Assembly: GCA_016709995.1 (NCBI GenBank)
Contig: JADJLQ010000002.1
Coordinates: forward strand, 434,001 to 498,000
Length of the DNA: 64,000 nucleotides
Direction of reading: 5' to 3'
DNA from: Saprospiraceae bacterium
GTDB taxonomy: Bacteria; Bacteroidota; Bacteroidia; Chitinophagales; Saprospiraceae
This document shows positions 55,426 to 63,559 of the stretch, piece after piece. Every line of letters begins with the position of its first letter. Position 1 is the stretch's first letter. Under the pieces are notes generated by a model that made no database searches, was not told the DNA's origin, and was given only the letters and a program-made list of their open reading frames with translations. Made by a program: the position numbers and the translations under genes.

Positions 55426-56211
55426 ATGATTCTTTTACCTCAGAGATTTGTTTTTATTTTATTGCTGATAGGCATTCACCTAAGCATTCAAGCCCAGGCA
55501 CACTACGCACCTAAAAACGTGTTTTCCCACAACGACTATGCCCAGACCAAACCCTTTTATGATGCCTATCGCCAGCAGGTAGGGTATATCGAGGTAGATG
55601 TTTTTTTACAAGGGCAGGATCTTCTGGTGGCACATCAGGCCAATGAACTGATGGCAGACAGGACGATAGAGTCCATGTATTTGATGCCGCTGCAACTTGA
55701 AGTCACCACGCATAAAGGAAGGATTTATCCCAGGCGCTCTCAACACCTTGGCTTATCGATAGACATAAAAACAGAAGGCATGAGTACGCTATCCCGCATA
55801 GTTAATGTTTTGGAAAAATATCCTGACCTTCTTCATGCACGTGGATTTACCATCCTGGTCAGCGGCAACGTACCTGACCCTGGACAATGGGCTTTATTTC
55901 CTGAATTTATACATTTTGATGGCAGACCTGATACGGAGTATACCCCGGCTCAATGGCAACGAATAGGGATGGTGAGCAATGATTTTAAAAAATATAGCCG
56001 CTGGGATGGTCAAGGAGCGATATCGGTAGCAGATGATGAAATGATAAAATCAGTATTGACCCAAATACATGTTCGTAAGAAAAAATTTAGATTTTGGGCT
56101 AGTCCTGATACGCCAGGTGCCTGGCATTATTTGCAATCAAGAGGTGTGGATATTATAGGGACTGATACGGTGCAAGAATTAATACATTATCTGAAAACTA
56201 ATCGAAAATAG
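55426..56211 (+). CDS. Secreted PI-PLC/GDPD-like phosphodiesterase (AIM6-type)
   Basis: 261 residues with a signal peptide (FVFILLLIGIHLSIQAQA). TIM-barrel phosphodiesterase motifs: FSHNDYAQTKPFYDAY supplies the first His, GYIEVDVFLQGQDLLVAH the Glu-Asp metal pair and second His, and LGLSIDIKTEG the third acidic strand; GTDTVQELIHYL closes the barrel. The family, typified by yeast AIM6, is annotated as phosphatidylinositol-specific phospholipase C/glycerophosphodiesterase. Products would be inositol or glycerol phosphates. It sits next to an inositol oxygenase gene, which supports an inositol-containing substrate, though this is inference. Confidence 0.78.
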   Translation: MILLPQRFVFILLLIGIHLSIQAQAHYAPKNVFSHNDYAQTKPFYDAYRQQVGYIEVDVFLQGQDLLVAHQANELMADRTIESMYLMPLQLEVTTHKGRIYPRRSQHLGLSIDIKTEGMSTLSRIVNVLEKYPDLLHARGFTILVSGNVPDPGQWALFPEFIHFDGRPDTEYTPAQWQRIGMVSNDFKKYSRWDGQGAISVADDEMIKSVLTQIHVRKKKFRFWASPDTPGAWHYLQSRGVDIIGTDTVQELIHYLKTNRK

Positions 56212-56272
56212 TAGGGGTTGGAATGGATAATACTATGCTGGCTTGTGGTAATCGTTTCGGAGCAGTTGAATG

Positions 56273-56386
56273 GTCGGAGTGCAACTCCTCCCCAACACAA
56301 CGGAAGTGGTCGTTTGGGTGGAACGAAGTTCAGGCAGTCTTACTGCGACCTGCAGTTAATGAAAATAGTCGGAGTATAACTCCTCC
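56273..56386 (+). repeat. Pair of 19-base direct repeats
   Basis: GTCGGAGTGCAACTCCTCC (56273-56291) and GTCGGAGTATAACTCCTCC (56368-56386) are 95 bases apart and differ at two central positions. Each contains a short inverted repeat GGAGT/ACTCC. They lie between two convergent genes and may be weak terminators or a mobile-repeat remnant. The overlapping 97-codon frame here has no protein-like composition. Confidence 0.6.
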
Positions 56387-56399
56387 TCAGCGCAGTCAA

Positions 56400-57278
56400 C
56401 TAAAACTTCAGCGTAGCTGGAAGATATTTCTTCAGCAGTGCCTGGTAATAGGGCTTCAGTTTTTCCGTATCCGGAGGTGTTGGTGCTTTGGAATAGAGAT
56501 CATAAGGATTAAATAGTTTGACCCATTTAAACATTTCATGGTCATGGTCTGACATCAGGTGATTATATGCATGCTCTCTATGTTGTGCGTAAAAAGAATG
56601 ATACCGGATCATGTAGAGCGCAGATTCCGGCATATAATCTTTGACCATTTGGTAGAGGTATTCGTCATGCCCCCAGGACATAGTCACATTATCCAATCCG
56701 CAATGAGGTTTATAAACACCGTAGGTGGTATTAAATCGTTCATCCTGGCTATCAGGATTCAAACTAAAAAACTCAGGATAGACTATTTTGTCAGATGGTT
56801 TACAACCTACGGGGAATGTATCTCCTACCACCGCCCATTGTGGTTCACCAAAAAGACAAAGGACTTTACCCATATCGTGTAAAAGTCCTGTCAGGACAAA
56901 CCAATCAGGATGACCATCAGCGCGAATGGCTTCAGAAGTTTGTAATAAATGCTGCCATTGATCCAGTTCGATATCCGGATCAGAATCATCTACCAGGGTA
57001 TTGAGAAAATCAAATGCATCCCAGATGGGCATTTCCTTTTTATTAAACTGCAGGAATTCTTTGCGTTTGCCCTGTACAAATTCATACGTTTGGTAAGTAT
57101 GATTGAGACGGTAAAATTCCTTTACGGTTTCCCTCTTGGTGTCCTCGTAATTTCGGAATTCCTCCTTAGCTTTTGCAGGGATATGGGGTTCAGGGTATCG
57201 GGACAAAACATCGTCTTCCCACTCATCCAAAGATTTGAGTGGAGCGATTTCGGCAGGACTAAACTTATGATTTTCCAT
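56400..57278 (-). CDS. Inositol oxygenase (MIOX)
   Basis: 292 residues, close to the size of animal and plant MIOX. Distinct family sequence: NYEDTKRETVKEFYRLNHTY at the front, the HD pair in LTGLLHDMGKVLCLFGEPQW near residue 133, VVGDTFPVGCKPSDKIVYPE, YGVYKPHCGLDNVTMSWGHD with further His ligands, and YMIRYHSFYAQHRE; with FKWVKLFNPYDLYSK near the end. MIOX is a diiron oxygenase converting myo-inositol to D-glucuronate. Cytosolic, no signal. It diverges from the symporter gene to its right with a 167-base shared promoter region, which suggests the two are used together. Confidence 0.94.
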   Translation of the reverse strand: MENHKFSPAEIAPLKSLDEWEDDVLSRYPEPHIPAKAKEEFRNYEDTKRETVKEFYRLNHTYQTYEFVQGKRKEFLQFNKKEMPIWDAFDFLNTLVDDSDPDIELDQWQHLLQTSEAIRADGHPDWFVLTGLLHDMGKVLCLFGEPQWAVVGDTFPVGCKPSDKIVYPEFFSLNPDSQDERFNTTYGVYKPHCGLDNVTMSWGHDEYLYQMVKDYMPESALYMIRYHSFYAQHREHAYNHLMSDHDHEMFKWVKLFNPYDLYSKAPTPPDTEKLKPYYQALLKKYLPATLKF

Positions 57279-57297
57279 AATGATGAATTTGGACTAT

Positions 57298-57305
57298 CAA
57301 AAGTA
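57298..57305 (-). promoter_or_regulatory. Probable -7 box of the inositol oxygenase gene
   Basis: Minus-strand TACTTTTG matches TAnnTTTG and lies about 20 bases before the start codon. A clear -33 box is lacking. Located in the divergent region shared with the symporter gene. Confidence 0.45.
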
Positions 57306-57445
57306 AATAAATTTTTGTCAGTAACAGGCTTGATTTTTAATGTATTTGTTTAGCTGGAACAATACCTCCAAACTGTTTTTTTTTAGTGTCAAATAATTTA
57401 TTGAGGTGCTGTATTTAATTCAGAATATTTTAATTAGCTTGTCAT

Positions 57446-59056
57446 ATGAATAGATTGCATTGGCTGGATTATGGCGTCTTTATCCTGTATTTCCTGATCG
57501 TATCCGGTTACGGGTATTGGATCTACCATAAGAAAAAGTTTAAGCAGACCGATACCAAAGATTTTTTCCTCGCGGAGGGCTCCCTCACGTGGTGGGCTAT
57601 AGGAGCTTCACTCATAGCATCCAATATATCCGCAGAACATTTTATTGGTATGGCCGGCTCCGGATTTGCCATAGGCCTGGCGATCTCGTCGTATGAATGG
57701 ATGTCCTCAGCTACGCTGATCCTGGTGGCGGTCTTTTTTATTCCCATTTATCTGAAGAATAAGATCTATACCATGCCGCAGTTTTTGTCCCAGCGGTATA
57801 ACGATACGGTGGCTACGATCATGGCAGTGTTTTGGCTCTTGTTGTATGTATTTGTCAATCTTACCTCTATTCTATACCTCGGTTCTCTGGCAGTGTCCAG
57901 CATATCGGGCATCCCATTTATGTATTGTATGATAGGACTGGCTTTGTTTGCCATATTCATTACCCTGGGAGGGATGAAAGTCATTGGCTATACCGACATC
58001 GTCCAGGTAGTCGTATTGGTCCTGGGAGGTTTGATCGTGACTTACCTCGCCCTGGATATGGTCTCCAAGCAGTTTGGTGGCAACGGTATCTTCAGTGGGC
58101 TCTCCATCCTCCGCACCCAGGCGGATGATCACTTTCATATGATTTTTTCCAAAGGGCATAAATACTATTATGAACTGCCGGGTTTTGCGATTCTCGCCGG
58201 GGGGATGTGGATCAACAATCTCAACTACTGGGGATGCAACCAGTATATCGTGCAACGCGCGTTAGGGGCAGATCTGCCTACGGCTCGTAGTGGCATTCTG
58301 TTTGCTGCTTTTTTAAAACTACTTATTCCTATCATTGTAGTCATCCCCGGCATCGCCATGTATGTCCTGCACCAACAGGGAGCTTTTGCCAGCGAGATGG
58401 TCAATGCCGCCGGAGAAGTCAAACCCGACCAGGCCTATCCCACCCTGATGAATCTCCTGCCCATAGGCCTCAAAGGCATCTCCTTTGCAGCCCTCACTGC
58501 TGCTATCGTGGCTTCCCTCGCAGGTAAATGCAATAGTATCGCTACCATTTTTAGCCTGGATATCTACAAGAAGTATTTAAAAAAGACTTCCAGCGAGACC
58601 GAGACCGTTCGTATAGGTCGCTGGTCTATCTGGGTTGCCTTCGCCATCGCATTGTTGGTCACCCCACAACTGCGTCAATTGGAACAAGCCTATCAGTTCA
58701 TCCAGGAATATTCCAATTATCTCACTCCCGGTGCCTTCGCCTTATTTTTCCTTGGATTTTTCTGGAAGCGCACGACCTCCGCAGCAGCGGTAGCAGCAGC
58801 GGCAGTATCTATTCCCTTGGCCATTGCATTCAAATACATCCCTGACACCCCTATCCCCTTTCTCAACCGTACGGGCTGGTCCTTTCTGATCCTGGTAGCC
58901 ATGATGGTCATCATTTCCCTGATGGATCCAAAGAGCAAACACAACCCCAAAGGCCTGGCGCTCGAACCGGAGATGTTTAAGGTGGATATGCGTTTTTTGA
59001 TCTGGTCTTTATTGATAGGGGGTGTATTGGTGGGCTTGTATACGGTCTTCTGGTAG
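57446..59056 (+). CDS. Sodium:solute symporter (SSS family), candidate inositol importer
   Basis: 536 residues with about 14 membrane helices. Sodium/glucose-type signatures: DYGVFILYFLIVSGYGYWIY, DFFLAEGSLTWWAIGASLIA, SNISAEHFIGMAGSGFAIG and GMKVIGYTDIVQVVVLVLGG, with AALTAAIVASLAGKCNSIAT in the late helix that carries Na+-site Ser/Thr. SGLT/vSGLT and SMIT transporters share this pattern. Divergence from the inositol oxygenase gene makes myo-inositol the most likely substrate, but sugar specificity cannot be read from the sequence alone. Confidence 0.88.
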   Translation: MNRLHWLDYGVFILYFLIVSGYGYWIYHKKKFKQTDTKDFFLAEGSLTWWAIGASLIASNISAEHFIGMAGSGFAIGLAISSYEWMSSATLILVAVFFIPIYLKNKIYTMPQFLSQRYNDTVATIMAVFWLLLYVFVNLTSILYLGSLAVSSISGIPFMYCMIGLALFAIFITLGGMKVIGYTDIVQVVVLVLGGLIVTYLALDMVSKQFGGNGIFSGLSILRTQADDHFHMIFSKGHKYYYELPGFAILAGGMWINNLNYWGCNQYIVQRALGADLPTARSGILFAAFLKLLIPIIVVIPGIAMYVLHQQGAFASEMVNAAGEVKPDQAYPTLMNLLPIGLKGISFAALTAAIVASLAGKCNSIATIFSLDIYKKYLKKTSSETETVRIGRWSIWVAFAIALLVTPQLRQLEQAYQFIQEYSNYLTPGAFALFFLGFFWKRTTSAAAVAAAAVSIPLAIAFKYIPDTPIPFLNRTGWSFLILVAMMVIISLMDPKSKHNPKGLALEPEMFKVDMRFLIWSLLIGGVLVGLYTVFW

Positions 59057-59542
59057 TCACCACTGATTTACCACTTAGATTTTAGTTTACCACTCAGGTT
59101 TTAATTAACCACCGCCTTGCAGGCTAAGGTTCCTAAGGGACACTAAGGGTATAATTTAATAATGGATCATTTTCCTTAATGCCTTTTAGTGTCTTAAGTG
59201 GTAAAAAGGTATTATGTAGTTCTAAACTTTATATTTGAGTGGTTAAAAAAATCAGCGGTTAAAATTAGAATGATCATTCCAGTTTATGATAACTCCCTTA
59301 GTGAACTTAGCCTGCAAGGCGGTGGTTAAAAAAAATTCAGTGGTCCAAAGTGGTTAAAAGATCTTCTGTAGTTCTATACCCCGGGTTGAAGTGGTTAAAA
59401 AAATTAAGCGGTCCAAAGTGGTTAATCAATTCATTAATAATAATTCCCTTAGTGTCCCTTAGTGAACTTAGCCTGCAAGGCGGTGGTTAAAAAAACTCAG
59501 CGATCTTAGTGGTTAAAAAATAATTAGTGGTCTACTTAGCGG
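59057..59542. repeat. Non-coding spacer made of direct and inverted repeats
   Basis: A 33-base word (CCCTTAGTGAACTTAGCCTG...) occurs twice in the same orientation (59295-59327 and 59456-59488). Its last 22 bases occur inverted at 59107-59128. In between are many variants of AGTGGTTAAAAA, CCACTTAG and CCTTAGTG. The long inverted pairs could fold the 380-base interval into a large hairpin. No gene or promoter consensus seen. It resembles the (CTTAGTG)n-type intergenic repeats I know from other Bacteroidota genomes. Confidence 0.85.
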
Positions 59543-60223
59543 TCAAAGCGCTTCCCCGTTACCATCCGTGGTCAACACCACACTCATATAATCAAAATAA
59601 GGCCTCAAATTTTTAAAACTCTGATTCATCTCTTTCAAAAAGGATTTATCCAACACCTCCGCATCAGTGAAAGACCGTTTAAAATAAAATCCTTTATGCC
59701 TCAAAAGTTCGATAGCCGGATGATCCCTGGCAAATCCCTTGGGTGCTGTCGCCACTGACTCTCCCTGTAACGAACCAAAGGTGCCACTCAGTTTTTTATT
59801 CGCCAGCATATTATTCCATGCTTTGTAATTGTAGTCAATGTCCTTGCGTATCCTCAGCAGATCAGCGGGCTCCGGATTAAAAAATCCACCGGCTGCCAAT
59901 GTATGACCCGGTCCGATCTCAAAATAATATCCCCCTCTCAGCTGTTTGGTCGCTCTTTTAAATCCACCCCCAAAATAAGTCTTGTAAGGTGTCTTATCAT
60001 TGGAAAAGCGGGTATCCCGGTAGATGCGCATCAGGCTGGCTTTGCCCGAGGGTGTTTCGATATGATCGTGTTTATTCATTTCCGCCAGCAAGGCATCCGT
60101 AAAGGCAATCACATTTTCATAGGCCAGGAGATACCGGTCTTTATGAGCATTAAACCACTCGCGATGGTTGTTTTTTGCCAGGTCTTTGAGGAAGGAAAGG
60201 GTGGATTTTTCTATGATGGCCAT
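59543..60223 (-). CDS. DUF2461 / TIGR02453-family protein
   Basis: 226 residues, soluble. Family hallmarks: FLKDLAKNNHREWFNAHKDR, SLMRIYRDTRFSNDKTPYKT, GGYYFEIGPGHTLAAGGFF and a C-terminal KGFARDHPAIELLRHKGFY. The biochemical role of the family is unknown. The gene follows the repeat spacer with no obvious partner. A TACTTTG box 17-23 bases upstream of the start may be its -7 element. Confidence 0.88.
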   Translation of the reverse strand: MAIIEKSTLSFLKDLAKNNHREWFNAHKDRYLLAYENVIAFTDALLAEMNKHDHIETPSGKASLMRIYRDTRFSNDKTPYKTYFGGGFKRATKQLRGGYYFEIGPGHTLAAGGFFNPEPADLLRIRKDIDYNYKAWNNMLANKKLSGTFGSLQGESVATAPKGFARDHPAIELLRHKGFYFKRSFTDAEVLDKSFLKEMNQSFKNLRPYFDYMSVVLTTDGNGEAL

Positions 60224-60342
60224 ACTGATAAATTTCCCTCAAAGTAAAAAAAATGGCTGGAATCGTTCCAGCCAACGTATTCGGTATTGAGCTAGCATGT
60301 AAAAAGATCCGCTATAGTCGGTAGGTTCTACACGCTCCTACA

Positions 60343-60723
60343 TTATTTATTAGAGTGCATGGCAACTGAATTGCCTTCTGTATCTTCGAAAAAAGCCATA
60401 TGGCCAAACTGCTCGATTTTCGTTTTTGGCATGGTCACTTTTCCTCCGGCTTTCTCTACTTTGGCCAACGCTTTAGTCAGATTAGGATTGGCATTCAAAT
60501 AGATTTTGGCTCCAGCTTTGCTGGGTTTATGCATTTTGCTTTGTACCAAGGCTCCGTTTGCTTTGCCGCTTCCGCCTTCCCAGGGGAAAAAAGCCATTTT
60601 CATACCCATCATGTCCATTTCTGTCATTTTAATGCCAAATACTTTTTCGTAAAACTTTTTAGCTCGAGCCAGATCTTTTACGGAGATCTCAAACCAGTTC
60701 AGTGAATTTTCTTGTGAAGTCAT
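60343..60723 (-). CDS. VOC-superfamily (glyoxalase-like) protein
   Basis: 126 residues, two beta-alpha-beta-beta-beta modules: NWFEISVKDLARAKKFYEKV begins the first, and KVTMPKTKIEQFGHMAFFED with TEGNSVAMHSNK ends the second. Small VOC proteins of this kind are metal-dependent isomerases, dioxygenases or resistance proteins, or have no known activity. Substrate unknown. Stands alone between DUF2461 and cysS. Confidence 0.85.
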   Translation of the reverse strand: MTSQENSLNWFEISVKDLARAKKFYEKVFGIKMTEMDMMGMKMAFFPWEGGSGKANGALVQSKMHKPSKAGAKIYLNANPNLTKALAKVEKAGGKVTMPKTKIEQFGHMAFFEDTEGNSVAMHSNK

Positions 60724-61198
60724 TTTTTAAGATTTTTGGATGAATGAATTATTAAAGTTATAGGTAGATGACGGATCGTTAGAGAAAATTTGGACAGATA
60801 TTCTTGAGTACTTTTAAAAATCTCTTGTTGAGGTAGCTAGTCTTATTGCAAGGTCGTATTATAATTGAAAAGGGGCAGAGGACTTGAGAATATGATAAAT
60901 AGTTGACCCCAAATCTGACAAGGACAGGCAAAACTACCTTCAAATGTATTTCATTGTGCAGATCAGGAATTCCAAATAAAAACAAGATAACTATTTTGAC
61001 TTGTCTTCCTGTTTTTGAAAACCAAAACAAAGATACCCCGACCTACCAGCAGTAAAAACTGAAAGACTCTAAGCTCAAAAAATGATGCCCGTGAACAAAG
61101 AAAAATTAACGACGCAACAATTTTAAACCTTCTGTATTCTTTGTGGACAACGGGACCCAACGCCCGTAGTTTCTCCAATTTAAATTACCTTCGCACCG
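60724..61198. other. Spacer between the VOC gene and cysS
   Basis: 475 bases, AT-rich, no reading frame that looks like protein, no hairpin of note. Only the putative cysS -7 box at its right end is recognised. Confidence 0.5.
61186..61193 (+). promoter_or_regulatory. Probable -7 box of cysS
   Basis: TACCTTCG, one mismatch from TAnnTTTG, ends five bases before the ATG, so a leaderless or near-leaderless cysS transcript is predicted. No -33 box at the normal distance, so the call is tentative. Confidence 0.35.
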
Positions 61199-62695
61199 AT
61201 GAATCGAGACCTTTTTATTTATGACAGCCTGGCCCGGGATTATGTACGATTTGAGCCTATTCACGAGGACGCCGTAGGCATGTATGTGTGCGGCCCGACC
61301 GTCTACAGCGATGTGCACCTGGGCAATTGCCGGACTTTTGTGAGTTTTGACATTATTTATAGGTATCTGATACAATTGGGGTACAAAGTACGTTATGTGC
61401 GCAATATCACTGATGTGGGCCACCTGGAGGGGGACGCTGACGAAGGAGAGGACAAAGTGTCCAAAAAAGCCCGGCTGGAGAAAGTAGAGCCGATGGAGGT
61501 GGTCCAGCGCTATATGAATGGATTTCACAGCATGATGACGATCTTTAACGCCTTACCTCCCAATATAGAGCCCCGCGCTACCGGTCATATCATCGAGCAG
61601 ATCGAGATGGTCAAAGCCATCCTCGCCAACGGTTATGCCTACGAACGCAATGGCTCCGTCTACTTCAATACCCAAAAACTGGTAGAGACCCATGAGGTCT
61701 ATGGCAAGCTGTCCGGCAAGATCATGGACGACCTGCTCAACGAAAGTCGCAATCTCAAAAACCAGGACGAAAAAGAGCATCCTTCTGATTTTGCCATCTG
61801 GATCAAAGCGGATGAGCGGCACCTCATGCATTGGCCTTCTCCCTGGTCAGAAGGTTTTCCAGGCTGGCATCTCGAATGTTCTGCCATGAGTACCAAATAC
61901 CTGGGCACCACTTTTGACATCCATGGAGGCGGCTATGACCTCAAATTTCCCCACCACGAAAACGAAATCGCTCAAAACATAGGCTGCTGTGGTCACTCCC
62001 CGGCCAAATACTGGCTGCACGCCAATATGCTGCTGCTCAACGGTCGTAAAATGAGTAAAAGCGATGGCAATACGATCTCTCCTCAGCAATTATTTACTGG
62101 CGAGAGCCCTCACGTGACGCGCGGGTACGCGCCTATGGTGATCCGGTTTTTTATGCTCCAGACCCACTATCGCAGCACCCTGGATCTCACCGACGAAGCC
62201 CTGCAAGGAGCTGAGAAAGGATTCAAACGCCTGATCGAAGCCACTCGCCATGTAAAAACCCTGGTCACTCAGGGCAATTCCTACGATCTAGCAACAGATA
62301 CAGAACTCCTTGGTGTCCTGGACAGCTTATACAAGGAGATGAACGACGATTTTAATAGTCCCAAAGCCCTGGCCATTCTTTTTGACCTGGTGACGCGCAT
62401 CAATTCTTTTAAAGATGGCCATACGGATATCCAACAGATCAGTCCTGCCACTCTAATCCGACTACAACAGGAAATCTCCCGTTGGGTCTTTGATATCCTG
62501 GGTCTCCGAGACGACGAAGCTGCTGAAGGTGGCACGGACAAACTGGATGGAGTCATGCAATTACTGATAGATATTCGACAGCAGTCACGCGCCAAAAAAG
62601 ATTATTCAGTTTCTGATCTGATGCGGGATCGGCTGGGCAAATTGAAGATAGTATTGAAGGATAGTAAGGAGGGGACGACCTGGGGTAATGAATAG
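61199..62695 (+). CDS. cysS: Cysteinyl-tRNA synthetase
   Basis: 498 residues, normal length. Class I synthetase signatures: YVCGPTVYSDVHLGNCRTFV with the HIGH-type sequence HLGN and zinc-ligand Cys, the zinc ligands in WHLECSAMSTKYLG and FPHHENEIAQ, and KMSKSDGNTISPQQL near residue 284. The enzyme charges tRNA-Cys and is essential. Base composition here is richer in GC than in the flanking spacers, as expected for a highly expressed gene. No operon partner is evident. Confidence 0.97.
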   Translation: MNRDLFIYDSLARDYVRFEPIHEDAVGMYVCGPTVYSDVHLGNCRTFVSFDIIYRYLIQLGYKVRYVRNITDVGHLEGDADEGEDKVSKKARLEKVEPMEVVQRYMNGFHSMMTIFNALPPNIEPRATGHIIEQIEMVKAILANGYAYERNGSVYFNTQKLVETHEVYGKLSGKIMDDLLNESRNLKNQDEKEHPSDFAIWIKADERHLMHWPSPWSEGFPGWHLECSAMSTKYLGTTFDIHGGGYDLKFPHHENEIAQNIGCCGHSPAKYWLHANMLLLNGRKMSKSDGNTISPQQLFTGESPHVTRGYAPMVIRFFMLQTHYRSTLDLTDEALQGAEKGFKRLIEATRHVKTLVTQGNSYDLATDTELLGVLDSLYKEMNDDFNSPKALAILFDLVTRINSFKDGHTDIQQISPATLIRLQQEISRWVFDILGLRDDEAAEGGTDKLDGVMQLLIDIRQQSRAKKDYSVSDLMRDRLGKLKIVLKDSKEGTTWGNE

Positions 62696-63017
62696 ACAGG
62701 ATTCTTGAATCCATGGAGCAAATACAGAAGGAGAATCATTTTCTTAAAAAATACTAGTACGGAAACATTTATTTTATTTAATCCGGCGAATCCACCTTAA
62801 AACACAGCATTAGATTTACACTTTTAACTTCTTTTATTGGTTAATGAGGAATTCCTAGGTACCTCCGCCATTATGATTATTTGCGATTTGCAAATCGCAA
62901 ATTTGGACTATGAAAATCGAAATTCAAGGTTTGAGAAGATCATGGAGAAAATTAAATCAATTGTCAATGGCAGTCTTTAATAACAGAATATAGATATCCG
63001 ATTTTTTATTACACATC
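62696..63017. other. Spacer with a perfect 24-base palindrome
   Basis: The centre of this 322-base spacer holds a perfect palindrome at 62879-62902 (half-site ATTTGCGATTTG). It overlaps a 35-codon frame (62873-62980) that I do not accept as a gene. The palindrome may be an operator for the gene starting at 63018, or a cruciform. Nothing else recognised. Confidence 0.6.
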
Positions 63018-63515
63018 ATGAACTTTGCACAATACTTATATCAATTTCAAGACACAGCCAATCAACTCGATAAAAAAATCCTGAAACAAAAAGGACTGGA
63101 GGTTGCTGTGGGCATCACCCTGGAATCAGTGTATCTAAAATTATACAAAAAATCCTGGGCCAATCCATCTCCGGATCCTTTGACTTCCACTTCCAGAATT
63201 TTCTTTTCTATCTGGGTGAATGAAGCTACCCTGGCAGAAGAAAAATTATTTTATAATATACATGCACTCAAACTTCGCCAGCTGCATGGTTATAAGATCG
63301 AAAGTAGAAAATTTGCCGACACCTTCAGAGCACTTTTTAAAACACTGGAAGATCAATGGCCCAATGTCAGCACTCAATTTGGACCCCTTACTTTAATAGA
63401 AGGTTGGTTACCCCTCGATATACCATCTTTGCCTCATCAATTAACACGCTTAGCTGATATCTTTTTGACACTAGAACCTTTGATCGACATCACACTGTCC
63501 AGGTTTCAGCGATAG
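63018..63515 (+). CDS. Hypothetical protein
   Basis: 165 residues, soluble, not recognised. It begins MNFAQYLYQFQDTANQLDKK and contains NPSPDPLTSTSRIFFSIWVN and QLHGYKIESRKFADTFRALF. Composition and codon use look like a genuine gene and the frame is open throughout. No catalytic motif or membrane segment seen. The palindrome about 115 bases upstream is its only candidate control element. Confidence 0.6.
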   Translation: MNFAQYLYQFQDTANQLDKKILKQKGLEVAVGITLESVYLKLYKKSWANPSPDPLTSTSRIFFSIWVNEATLAEEKLFYNIHALKLRQLHGYKIESRKFADTFRALFKTLEDQWPNVSTQFGPLTLIEGWLPLDIPSLPHQLTRLADIFLTLEPLIDITLSRFQR

Positions 63516-63559
63516 ATACAAAGAAGAATTCTACCGATCGATAGTCCTTGTTAGACTAT

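Noticed and set aside
56223..56516. Forward 97-codon frame after the phosphodiesterase gene
   Set aside because: It runs through direct repeats and then antisense into the inositol oxygenase gene; composition is not protein-like.
62873..62980. 35-codon frame over the palindrome
   Set aside because: No promoter, no family resemblance, and half of its first third is simply the palindrome.
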